DNA from: Sphingomonadaceae bacterium | Lineage (GTDB): Bacteria; Pseudomonadota; Alphaproteobacteria; Sphingomonadales; Sphingomonadaceae | Length of the DNA stretch: 37,914 nt | Direction: 5' to 3' | Assembly: GCA_947476425.1 (NCBI GenBank) | Contig: CANJQJ010000029.1 | Coordinates: forward strand, 1-37,914 | Shown: piece after piece, positions 1-7,003 of the stretch | Layout: each line of letters starts with the position of its first letter | How positions within the stretch are numbered: position 1 is the first letter of the stretch | Program-made: the position numbers and the translations under genes | The notes under the pieces: model-generated | Databases searched by the model: none | The model's input: the letters and a program-made list of their open reading frames with translations, nothing else | Told to the model about the DNA's origin: nothing

Positions 1-213
1 ACCCAAAACCCCTTCCATCAACCCCGCAAACCATCGACCACACGCGACGAAATAGGCGCTGCGGATACGCTCGTCCTGATCAAACCGACAGTGCGTCAGG
101 ACGCCAATCCAGACCAACTACCGCTCCGTCATGAATACGATGGGTTAACCATTCTTTTAAACAATAACGCCGATGCTGTCCTGGTCGTCACCTCTCTGAA
201 AGGGCGAGACATC
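1..213. other. Left-edge non-coding stretch upstream of the Sel1-repeat gene
   Basis: No convincing gene is visible here. The frame of the downstream gene stays open back to a GTG at 91, but the intervening residues do not resemble the Sel1 domain and no ribosome binding site precedes the GTG, so I treat this as leader or promoter sequence. It holds an A/T-rich patch at 145-160 that resembles a CtrA site (listed separately). Confidence 0.5.
145..160 (+). promoter_or_regulatory. CtrA-like binding site candidate
   Basis: The sequence reads TTAACCATTCTTTTAA. It begins with TTAACCAT, an octamer known as a CtrA half-site in alphaproteobacteria, and ends with a second TTAA. The spacer between the two TTAA boxes is 8 bases rather than the consensus 7. 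It lies about 54 bases before the likely ATG at 214, a plausible place for a promoter-associated site. Motif resemblance only. Confidence 0.3.
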
Positions 214-516
214 ATGGGTATGAGCCTTAAAGCTGGATTGTTTCTGATCGAAAACCGCATGGCCGATGCTGCGCGCGGCGATGCCGAAGCCTGTTTCGAA
301 CTCGGCATGGCGTATAGCTGCGGAAGCGGCGGCGTCGAAATCGACCGAATTGAAGCGCATAAATGGTTCAATCTGGCGGCATTGAGCGGCGATGTCCGTG
401 GCCAGGAACTGCGCGCGGAAATCGCCGAGGAAATGAGCGCGCGCGAGATTGCCGAAGCCCAGCGCATGGCCCGCGCATGGCTCTCGTCGCATCACGAGGT
501 ACGCCGGGCAGCCTGA
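214..516 (+). CDS. Small Sel1-repeat (TPR-like) protein
   Basis: A protein of about 100 residues with one recognisable Sel1-like unit: an alanine-rich helix, then a segment with GDAEACFELGMAYS, a glycine-rich loop, and EAHKWFNLAALSGD, the classic second helix. A charged, glutamate-rich helix closes the protein. Sel1 units are TPR-like helical pairs that mediate protein-protein contacts; nothing shows an enzymatic role. No signal peptide or membrane segment is visible, so it is probably cytoplasmic. I chose the ATG at 214 because homology-like sequence begins there and an AG-rich stretch lies just upstream; the ATG at 220 is equally possible, and the open frame back to GTG 91 looks spurious. 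The next gene is convergent, 38 bases away. Confidence 0.7.
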   Translation: MGMSLKAGLFLIENRMADAARGDAEACFELGMAYSCGSGGVEIDRIEAHKWFNLAALSGDVRGQELRAEIAEEMSAREIAEAQRMARAWLSSHHEVRRAA

Positions 517-554
517 GCTTACCCGCCGTCACCCTAACCGCATGCTATTCGTTT

Positions 555-1403
555 CTACGCCCAGGGCGCGGTAATCTCGCCGGCAGCGTTGCGAATGAGG
601 TCGATCACCGAAAGCTCGACCCCGAGATGGCGCGCCAGATCGTCCGCCGCGTCGATATCCTTGAGCATGACGCCCTGGACATGATCCCGAACCGCCGTCG
701 CGCCGCCGGGAATTGTCTCGCGCGCCGCGAGGCTCCGCAACCACATTGTCGGGCCGCTGGCATCCGCCTCGCTCAACGCGTTGATCGTCGCCATCTTCGC
801 GATATCGACCCCGGCTTTTTCAGCAAGTTTCGCCGCTTCGCACGCTGCCAGCCATGTAGCGTAGAACATCATGTTGCGGACGATCTTTGCCGCCATGCCC
901 GCACCGGGGCCGCCCATCAACAAGGCTGCCTGGGTGAAGTCGTCGAGCACTTCACGAATCCGTTCGAAAACCTCGGGCTCAGCGCCCACGATGCCCACGA
1001 TCCGCTTGCGCGTGTGCCCGCCCGGTGGCGACGTCACGCCGCAATCGACGATCGTCACACCAGCAGCCGCAGCGACCTCACGCATTTTGGTCAGTTCGTC
1101 GAGGGAAATGGTGCTGCCGATTACGATCACCAGGCCCGGATGGGCGCCGGCGAGCAGGCCATCCGGGCCTTCAAGTACCGACCATACCTGCCGAGCGTCG
1201 ACCACCAGCACGATCACGACATCGGCGTTGCGCGCTACCTCGGCGCAATTCGCAGCGACCGGCGGAACGAGGTGCCCGTCTTCCCATCTGAGGGCAGCCT
1301 TGGGATCGATATCATAGACTGAAAGCGGACGGCCCGCTCTTGCCAGGCATATCGCAGCCCCTCCGCCCATCTGGCCCAGCCCGACCACACCTGCGCGCAA
1401 CAT
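555..1403 (-). CDS. NAD(P)-dependent oxidoreductase, 3-hydroxyisobutyrate dehydrogenase / 6-phosphogluconate dehydrogenase-like
   Basis: A 282-residue beta-hydroxyacid dehydrogenase. The N-terminal Rossmann domain carries the GLGQMGGG dinucleotide motif at residues 8-15, with an acidic residue after beta-2 (VYDID), which favours NAD over NADP. A substrate-binding stretch near residues 119-130 (VDCGVTSPPGG) takes the place of the family's usual DAPVSGG, so the substrate pocket differs. The all-alpha C-terminal domain has GPGAGMAAKIVRNM, where K173 is the expected catalytic lysine and N177 the conserved asparagine. Family members oxidise short beta-hydroxyacids such as 3-hydroxyisobutyrate or tartronate semialdehyde; the exact substrate cannot be read here. 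AGGAG lies about 7 bases before the ATG. It follows the ACP gene on the same strand after 109 bases containing a perfect palindrome, so it may be a separate unit. Confidence 0.8.
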   Translation of the reverse strand: MLRAGVVGLGQMGGGAAICLARAGRPLSVYDIDPKAALRWEDGHLVPPVAANCAEVARNADVVIVLVVDARQVWSVLEGPDGLLAGAHPGLVIVIGSTISLDELTKMREVAAAAGVTIVDCGVTSPPGGHTRKRIVGIVGAEPEVFERIREVLDDFTQAALLMGGPGAGMAAKIVRNMMFYATWLAACEAAKLAEKAGVDIAKMATINALSEADASGPTMWLRSLAARETIPGGATAVRDHVQGVMLKDIDAADDLARHLGVELSVIDLIRNAAGEITAPWA

Positions 1404-1440
1404 CCGATTCTCCTCTCGATCCTTGTGATTTGAGAGGAGG

Positions 1441-1456
1441 CTAGCACGCGTGCTAG
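1441..1456. promoter_or_regulatory. 16-bp perfect palindrome, possible operator
   Basis: CTAGCACGCGTGCTAG is its own reverse complement over all 16 bases. It lies between the ACP stop and the dehydrogenase start, 38 bases before that ATG on the minus strand. There is no spacer and no T-run, so it would fold poorly as a hairpin; a dimeric repressor or activator site fits better. Which regulator would bind is unknown. Confidence 0.4.
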
Positions 1457-1512
1457 GCAGCTTTCCTGACTTTGGGCAGGCGTGGCCGATCCGCGATGGA
1501 AATGACGCTCTG

Positions 1513-1752
1513 TCAGGCGAGTAGGTCGGTCATTTCGGCGATGCTGTCGAGCGCGGAGACGTCGAAATCGGGCCCGCCGATCTCGAGATTGAATTCGGTT
1601 TCGAGCGCGATGATCAGATGAGTCGCGGCCATCGAATCGAGACGGCCACCGAGGAAAAGTGACTCCGTTTCCGAAAAAGCTGCGGTGTCGCCACGCGCCG
1701 CTAGCAATTCGGAGACGATGGCGCGCAAGCGATCAATCTGTGAGGCGGGCAT
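1513..1752 (-). CDS. Stand-alone acyl carrier protein
   Basis: A 79-residue acyl carrier protein. The phosphopantetheine attachment site is GGRLDSMAATHL with Ser40 in the typical DSM context, followed by the recognition helix (LIIALETEF) and an acidic C-terminal part (DFDVSALDSIAEMTDLL). Length and helix pattern match the family, though it is clearly not the housekeeping fatty-acid AcpP, which has the DSLD(T/S)VELVM signature. I chose the ATG at 1752, two bases after the stop of the upstream membrane acyltransferase; a TTG at 1758 would instead overlap that stop. The tight spacing implies co-transcription and probably translational coupling, so this ACP most likely delivers an acyl or amino-acyl group to, or for, the MBOAT-like partner, by analogy with DltC and DltB. 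That partnership is inference. Confidence 0.85.
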   Translation of the reverse strand: MPASQIDRLRAIVSELLAARGDTAAFSETESLFLGGRLDSMAATHLIIALETEFNLEIGGPDFDVSALDSIAEMTDLLA

Positions 1753-1754
1753 AT

Positions 1755-3251
1755 TCAAAATCCGGTGAGTCCTAGAATGAAGCTGAAGCGATCGCTGAGG
1801 GCGATGCCAGGCCGGGTGTCGTCGAAGACGATGGCGATGCAGAAAAACAGGGTCACGCCGATCCGTGGGAGCAGTTGGTAACGCAGGAAGCCATCTTCGG
1901 GCTTGGGACGATGGTTACGCAATTGCGAGATGATGATCCCGCTCGCGAGGATGAGTGAGTAGAGCAGATAGCTCTCGAAGCCCTGAATGACGTGGCGCAG
2001 CCCCTTTTCAGGGATCCAGACAATTTCGTTCATCAGGTGAAAGATACAGTTCCCGATCGATGCGGCGCAGAATGTCGCGAAGGCGATCCGGATTTTGGTA
2101 TTCTTCTTGAAGAACCGCGTGAAAGCGGGAAAGAAGAAGAAATCGACAAGCAATTCCTTGAAATAATAGAAATATCGATTCCAGAATTCCGCGATCGTGC
2201 GGGACGCGAACGGGCTGACACTGTTCCGTGGAATGGCAAAGCCAGCCATGCGAACCGTGGCGACGACGACATGCCCGGTGGCGGCGACTTCGACGACCTT
2301 GAGGAAATAATGCGATAGCAGGACGAGCCACGACATGCCCGCGCCAAGCTTCATAGCGCCACCCTGCGCGAGCAGCGCGTGCCGCAGGTCCGGAATGCCC
2401 CAGCGACTTTCCAGCAGGTCGCCCAGATGCCAGTCCAGCCTCTGCAGGATGAGCGCCCAAACGATCAGCTTGAGAGCTTTCAACCGGGTCGCGGCGAGCG
2501 CCTCATCATCCTTGGCCTCGAACTTCCGGAGAAAGGCGATGCCCTTGCCGACCGGGACCATGTTGCCGTTCCAAACTGGTCGCAGGAAACCGACATGAGT
2601 CAGGGCCGGGGCGGGGGCCTTGCTTCTAAGATTGGCGAAGGCATAGCCGAGCGTCCAGAAATTGGTCGCGAACACGCCGATGAATGCCCAGAGAAATGCC
2701 GTTGCCACAGGGGAACACAGGCCACTGGCGCCAGCGCCAAGCAAGCCGAAGAGCAGGATGACCTGGGCAAGGAAAGGGCGCTGCCCCACGATATTGCCGC
2801 GGCTTTCCGCTTGAAGTTTAAGCATCGACCAGCAGAGGAGCAGGAAAAGCGCCGCCACCGCCGACGACAGCAGCGCTGGACTGATCGCATCGAAGCCAGC
2901 CTTGGCAAACAGCCGGGCGGACAATTCCGGAAATTCCTTGAATCGATATGGCTGGATCACCAGCGAAAGCATTCCCGTCGCGCCGATGAGCTGGATTCGG
3001 CGTGAGGGGAAGATGGCACACAGGATCAACGTGCCGATCGAAAGTGCCAGCAGGATATGGCCCAGACCGGCGCCCCAGAGCAGGGCGAAGAATGCCAGGT
3101 GCAAGAGTCCATTGCCTCGGATCGTTTGGGCAAGGCGCAGGGTTGCGGGATTATGATCGATTCCGAGCCACGCACGGCGCCATGCAATGATGCGCGCCAC
3201 GGGGCCCGGCGACGGGGCGTGCGGAACGGGAATTGCCTGTTCGCAAGCCAT
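1755..3251 (-). CDS. MBOAT-like membrane-bound O-acyltransferase
   Basis: A 498-residue polytopic membrane protein with roughly ten hydrophobic segments. The segment AEFWNRYFYYFKELLVDFFFFP (F356-W357 in the middle of it) matches the conserved FWRRWH-type motif of membrane-bound O-acyltransferases, and about 50 residues later NCIFHLMNEI provides H405, in the place of the invariant catalytic histidine of the family. Family members move acyl groups onto lipids, glycans or proteins at the membrane, often feeding the periplasmic face. The family fit is diverged: the tryptophan before the histidine is replaced by phenylalanine. The gene starts at ATG 3251 and ends two bases before the ACP start, so donor carrier and transferase seem to be made together. 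No DltA-like ligase or DltD-like partner is adjacent. The acceptor is unknown. Confidence 0.65.
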   Translation of the reverse strand: MACEQAIPVPHAPSPGPVARIIAWRRAWLGIDHNPATLRLAQTIRGNGLLHLAFFALLWGAGLGHILLALSIGTLILCAIFPSRRIQLIGATGMLSLVIQPYRFKEFPELSARLFAKAGFDAISPALLSSAVAALFLLLCWSMLKLQAESRGNIVGQRPFLAQVILLFGLLGAGASGLCSPVATAFLWAFIGVFATNFWTLGYAFANLRSKAPAPALTHVGFLRPVWNGNMVPVGKGIAFLRKFEAKDDEALAATRLKALKLIVWALILQRLDWHLGDLLESRWGIPDLRHALLAQGGAMKLGAGMSWLVLLSHYFLKVVEVAATGHVVVATVRMAGFAIPRNSVSPFASRTIAEFWNRYFYYFKELLVDFFFFPAFTRFFKKNTKIRIAFATFCAASIGNCIFHLMNEIVWIPEKGLRHVIQGFESYLLYSLILASGIIISQLRNHRPKPEDGFLRYQLLPRIGVTLFFCIAIVFDDTRPGIALSDRFSFILGLTGF

Positions 3252-3533
3252 GCTGACAGTTATGCCATCGAGCGGTTTAATTCATGTAAACGGCGGCTCG
3301 GTGGGGCTGGATGGCCGCTGGAGCGGGATGGCCTCAGGTGGAATCCCCCCAACCCGCTCATCCTGAGGAGGGACTGAGCACTTGTCGAAGGCCCGTCTCG
3401 AAGGACCGCAGCGTAAAGTCCTTCGAGACGCCATTTCGATAAGCTCAATGGCTCCTCAGGATGAGCGGCTGCGGCAAGCAGCCAGCCGAAGAGGCTGATC
3501 AGGACGAACGGAGAGGGAAGGACTCCAGCGCGA
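3252..3533. other. Intergenic region holding a palindromic repeat
   Basis: This 282-base region separates the start of the membrane acyltransferase from the end of the flavin monooxygenase, both on the minus strand. About 115 bases are occupied by the nested inverted repeat at 3354-3468. The remainder should hold the promoter of the acyltransferase/ACP unit, near 3252-3350, but I do not recognise confident -35 and -10 boxes. Confidence 0.5.
3354..3468. repeat. Nested palindromic (REP-like) intergenic element
   Basis: Two perfect inverted repeats are nested. The outer arms are 17 bases: 3354-3370 (CCGCTCATCCTGAGGAG) and 3452-3468. The inner arms are 13 bases: 3394-3406 (CGTCTCGAAGGAC) and 3418-3430, with an 11-base loop. 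The segments between outer and inner arms also pair imperfectly. The full 115 bases can fold into one long stem. Elements with CATCCTGAGGAG arms and TTCGAGACG cores are, from memory, frequent between genes in sphingomonad genomes, which fits a REP/MITE-type dispersed repeat. It may also act as a terminator for the monooxygenase transcript's neighbour or stabilise RNA ends; no T-run is present. Confidence 0.75.
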
Positions 3534-4856
3534 TCAATCGAAAAACTGGTTCTGTGGTCGCTTCAGCCCGAGATGATCGCGCAGTGTCCGGCCTTCGTAT
3601 TTCCGCCGGAAGATGCCCCTGCGCTGCAGCTCAGGCACGACTTTTTCGACGAAATCGTCCAGCCCGCCCGGCAGCCATGGAAAAAGCATGTTGAAGCCAT
3701 CGCATGCGCCTGCTTCAAGCCATCTCTGCATGTCGTCAGCGATTGATTCCGCGGTGCCGACGAAGGTGAGGCCCCAATAGCTCCCCGCCCGCGCAGCGAG
3801 CTGGCGGATCGTGAGGTTTTCCCGCCGTGCCATGTCGATGAGCTGTTGCTGGGTGCTCTTGCTGGCATTGCTTTCGGGCAGATCGGGAAGCGGTCCATCG
3901 GGGTCATAAGCTGAAACATTATGGCCAAGCATCGTGTTGAGCGACGGTATGCCGCTGTCATAATGGACGAGGCTGTCGAGATGCGCCTTCTTCGCCTGCG
4001 CGTCGTCGAGGGTGTCGCCGACGACGACGAAGGCTCCCGGCAGGATCTTGAGTGTCGAGGAATCGCGTCCGATAGCCGCCATTCGCCGACGAATGTCAGC
4101 GTAGAAGGCCTGGCCGCCCTGCAAAGTGGCTTCCGATCCGAAGATGACCTCGGCCGTCTCCGCCGCAAGCTGTCGCCCCGCCTCGGACGCTCCCGCCTGG
4201 ACGATCACCGGCCAGCCCTGCACCGGGCGTGCGATATTCAGTGGCCCCCGCACCGAGAGATATTTGCCGACATGATTGAGCACATGGATCTTTTCAGGAT
4301 CGACGAAGATACCGGATTCGACGTCCCGCAAGAAGGCATCGTCCGCGAAGCTGTCCCATAGTCCGGTGACGACCTTGTGAAATTCATGCGCTCGCGCATA
4401 TCGCTCGTCATGCTGGACATCATCCTCGTAGCCGAAATTTTGCGCGGCCTGCGGGCTCGCCGTCGTCACGATGTTCCAGCCGGCACGACCACCGCTGAGA
4501 TGATCAAGCGACGCGAACCGCCGCGCGATGTGGTAGGGCTCGTCGAAGGTGGTCGATGCGGTTGCCACCAGCCCGATCCGCTCGGTCACCATCGAGAGTG
4601 CCGAAAGCAGCGTGAACGGCTCGAACGAGGTGACCGTGTGGCTTCGCTTGAGCGCGGCTGTCGATGAACTCACCAGCGAGAGATGATCCGCCATGAAGAA
4701 GGCATCGAACTTCGCTGCCTCAAGCTTGCGGATGAGCGACTGCATCAGCGGAAAGTTGAAATTGGCATCCGGCGCCGCACCCGGATAGCGCCATGCGCCG
4801 GTGTGAATCGCGACCGGGCGCATGAACGCACCGAGATGAAGCTGGCGCTGGATCAT
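3534..4856 (-). CDS. LLM-class flavin-dependent monooxygenase (NtaA/SnaA/DszA type)
   Basis: A 440-residue protein of the bacterial luciferase-like family, NtaA/SnaA/DszA branch. Recognisable parts are the N-terminal strand and helix with TGAWRYPGA, the FDAFFMADHL segment after helix 1, the RIGLVATASTTFDEPYHIARRFASLDHLSGGRAGWNIVT core (near residues 91-130), and QAGASEAGRQLAAETAEVIF in the phosphate-binding region. Members of this branch use reduced FMN from a separate reductase and oxygen to attack chelators, sulfonates, dibenzothiophene sulfone or similar compounds. No flavin reductase gene lies next door, so FMNH2 must come from elsewhere. Twenty-four bases separate it from the upstream aldo/keto reductase on the same strand, making a likely two-gene operon. 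Length matches the family. The substrate cannot be deduced. Confidence 0.85.
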   Translation of the reverse strand: MIQRQLHLGAFMRPVAIHTGAWRYPGAAPDANFNFPLMQSLIRKLEAAKFDAFFMADHLSLVSSSTAALKRSHTVTSFEPFTLLSALSMVTERIGLVATASTTFDEPYHIARRFASLDHLSGGRAGWNIVTTASPQAAQNFGYEDDVQHDERYARAHEFHKVVTGLWDSFADDAFLRDVESGIFVDPEKIHVLNHVGKYLSVRGPLNIARPVQGWPVIVQAGASEAGRQLAAETAEVIFGSEATLQGGQAFYADIRRRMAAIGRDSSTLKILPGAFVVVGDTLDDAQAKKAHLDSLVHYDSGIPSLNTMLGHNVSAYDPDGPLPDLPESNASKSTQQQLIDMARRENLTIRQLAARAGSYWGLTFVGTAESIADDMQRWLEAGACDGFNMLFPWLPGGLDDFVEKVVPELQRRGIFRRKYEGRTLRDHLGLKRPQNQFFD

Positions 4857-4880
4857 TTGTTGCTGGTTCCTGCTCTTCGG

Positions 4881-5933
4881 TCAGCGAGCGGTCGATCGGA
4901 GCGGTTGCAGTCGGTCCTGATGCGAGCCAAGCATGAAATCCAGCATCCACTGCGGATATTCGGAGGGGAGGGCGCTCACCGCGTCGAGCCTGTCCAGTTC
5001 ATCGCTGGTCAGGTTGACGTTCGTCGCTGCGATATTGTCGTCAAGCTGATCCTGGCGCTTGGCCCCGATGATCACGCTGGTCACGACTTTGCGATGGAGC
5101 AGCCACGCCAGCGCGATCTGGGCGATGGACACGCCATGGGACTCGGCGATCGGCCGCATCGCGTCGATGCAGGCGGAGGCGCGATCCTTGTCGACCGGCG
5201 GGAAATCGAAGCCCTCGCGACGATTGCCCTCGGAGGGTTGCGCGCCCGGTTGATATTTTCCCGACAGCAAGCCGCCCGCCAATGGGCTCCATACCATCAG
5301 GCCGACGCCTTCGGAGATCATCATCGGCCCCAGCTCGCGCTCGAGATCGCGCCCAGCGATGCTGTAATAGGCCTGGAGCGAGTCGAAGCGCGCATAGCCA
5401 TTGCGCTCGGCGATCCCGAGCGCCTTCATGATCTGCCACGCCGTCCAGTTGGAGACGCCGACATAGCGGACATGTCCCTGCCGGACGAGGAGATCGAGCG
5501 CATGCACGGTCTCCTCGATCGGCGTGACGGGATCGAAGCCGTGGATCTGGTAGAGGTCGATATGGTCGAGCTGCAGCCGCTTCAGGCTTGCCTTGACGCC
5601 ATCCATGATGTGTCCGCGCGAAGCCCCGCGGCTGTTCACGCCGGTGCCGGTCGCCCCATAGACCTTGGTCGCGACGATAATGTCTTCGCGCGGCACCTTG
5701 AGGTTCTTCAGCGCCCGGCCCGTGATTTCCTCGGACTGGCCCTCGGCATAGACATCGGCGGTATCGATGAAATTGATCCCCGCATCGATCGCACTGCCGA
5801 CGAGGCGTTCGGCCGCATCCTGCTGGAGCCCGCCCATCATCTGCCAAAGCCCGGCATCGCCGCCGAACGTCATCGTCCCAAGGCAGAGTTCGGAAACAAA
5901 CAATCCGGTCTGGCCAAGCCTGTTGGTGCGCAT
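4881..5933 (-). CDS. Aldo/keto reductase
   Basis: A 350-residue aldo/keto reductase. The catalytic tetrad is complete: D57 and Y62 in GINFIDTADVYAEG, K90 in IIVATKVYG, and H131 in IDLYQIHGFD. The C-terminal SVIIGAKRQDQLDDNIAA is the typical NADPH-binding segment. It resembles the YajO/YghZ-like group of ring-free aldehyde reductases. I chose the ATG at 5933 because AAGGAG sits 8 bases before it; a further in-frame ATG at 5954 has no such signal. It is transcribed with the flavin monooxygenase downstream and may reduce an aldehyde or ketone produced there, though that link is only positional. It is divergent from the epimerase-like gene. Confidence 0.88.
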   Translation of the reverse strand: MRTNRLGQTGLFVSELCLGTMTFGGDAGLWQMMGGLQQDAAERLVGSAIDAGINFIDTADVYAEGQSEEITGRALKNLKVPREDIIVATKVYGATGTGVNSRGASRGHIMDGVKASLKRLQLDHIDLYQIHGFDPVTPIEETVHALDLLVRQGHVRYVGVSNWTAWQIMKALGIAERNGYARFDSLQAYYSIAGRDLERELGPMMISEGVGLMVWSPLAGGLLSGKYQPGAQPSEGNRREGFDFPPVDKDRASACIDAMRPIAESHGVSIAQIALAWLLHRKVVTSVIIGAKRQDQLDDNIAATNVNLTSDELDRLDAVSALPSEYPQWMLDFMLGSHQDRLQPLRSTAR

Positions 5934-5941
5934 ATCTGCCT

Positions 5942-5947
5942 CTCCTT
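5942..5947 (-). promoter_or_regulatory. Ribosome binding site fixing the aldo/keto reductase start
   Basis: AAGGAG on the minus strand, 8 bases before the ATG at 5933. It favours this start over the in-frame ATG at 5954, which would add seven residues before the conserved N-terminus. Confidence 0.65.
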
Positions 5948-6091
5948 CGGTCATGGTCTCGATAAAGCGTCACGATGCCATGGATACCCGCCGGCGGAAA
6001 GGCGACTTACCGCCTCACGGGTGCTGCTTTTTGACGAGGTGGCAGAAACAAGCCGCAATCACGGGAGAGATGCTATGTCGGAGCGCAGGGC

Positions 6092-7003
6092 ATGAAGGGT
6101 CGGAAGATCCTTGTAACGGGTGCCACGGGCATCGTGGCCTCGCCGATTGCCGCGTGGCTCGCGCGCGACAACGAAGTTTGGGGCGGGGCGCGCTATGCCA
6201 ACCCAGAGGCGATCGAGCGTAGCCGCGCCGCCGGGATCAAGCCGGTCGCGATCGATCTCGCGGCGGGCGACTTCACCAACCTCCCTGATGATTTCGACCA
6301 TCTCCTGCATTTTGGCTTCATGCGCGGGGGTCCCGGCGATTTCGATCGCGCGATGACGGTCAACGGCGAGGGCACGGGACTTATCCTCCAGCATTGCCGC
6401 AAGGCGCGCTCGGCGCTCGTGATCTCATCCGCCGCGATCTACACACCGCATGACGATCCCTTCTTTGCGCATGTCGAGGAAGGACCGCTCGGCCGTGCCT
6501 TCGCGCCCTGGTCGCCGACAAGCCCGGTGACCAAGGTGGCCGAAGAAGCGGTGGCGCGCTTCTGCGCTCGCGCGTTCGACCTGCCGGTGACGATCGCTCG
6601 GCTGAATACCGTGTATGGCGTGCCGAACAACTTGCTGTCGCTCCATATCCAGAAGATCCTGCGCGGCGAAACCGTCGCGTTGCCCTGGGATCCTAACAAC
6701 CACAGTCCGATCCATGTCGATGACATGTGTGCGCAGATCGAGCCCTTGCTCGATGCCGCGACGGTGCCCGCGCTGATCGTCAACTGGGCGGGCGACGAAG
6801 TGATCTCGGCCCAGCATTGGTGTACTCTGGCAGCGGAGCTTGCCGGCCGGCCGCTCCACCTCGATGTCCAGGAATTGCCGCACGCGCCACGCGCCAACGT
6901 TGCAGACGTTACGCGCCGCCGTGCGCTGACGGGGCCTTGCCGCGTAGGTTTCGACGAAGGCTTCCGCCGACTGTTCGCTGCAGAGAAAGTCGGATTCGCA
7001 TGA
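6092..7003 (+). CDS. NAD-dependent epimerase/dehydratase-like protein with altered active site
   Basis: A 303-residue extended short-chain dehydrogenase/reductase. The dinucleotide motif is GATGIVAS at residues 10-17, a strand ending LLHFGF follows, and the serine pair of the catalytic loop is seen in LVISSAAIY near 110-117. The usual YxxxK is not present: in SPTSPVTKVAEEA the lysine is K148 but S144 replaces the tyrosine. LNTVYGVPNN near 171-180 is the common post-catalytic motif of sugar-nucleotide epimerases. Either another residue replaces the tyrosine or the protein does not do classic SDR chemistry. The ATG has GGAG 8 bases upstream. Its stop overlaps the start of the sulfotransferase-like gene (ATGA), implying translational coupling and a joint role. 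Confidence 0.8.
   Translation: MKGRKILVTGATGIVASPIAAWLARDNEVWGGARYANPEAIERSRAAGIKPVAIDLAAGDFTNLPDDFDHLLHFGFMRGGPGDFDRAMTVNGEGTGLILQHCRKARSALVISSAAIYTPHDDPFFAHVEEGPLGRAFAPWSPTSPVTKVAEEAVARFCARAFDLPVTIARLNTVYGVPNNLLSLHIQKILRGETVALPWDPNNHSPIHVDDMCAQIEPLLDAATVPALIVNWAGDEVISAQHWCTLAAELAGRPLHLDVQELPHAPRANVADVTRRRALTGPCRVGFDEGFRRLFAAEKVGFA

Noticed and set aside
91-213. GTG start extending the Sel1-repeat protein by 41 residues
   Set aside because: No ribosome binding site, residues do not look like a signal peptide or Sel1 unit, and the region carries regulatory-looking A/T-rich sequence.
1753-1758. TTG start for the acyl carrier protein
   Set aside because: An ATG two codons later gives the normal N-terminus and sits two bases after the upstream stop; TTG is not needed.
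4683-6095. 470-residue open frame on the plus strand
   Set aside because: Antisense to the aldo/keto reductase and monooxygenase; no domain signal.
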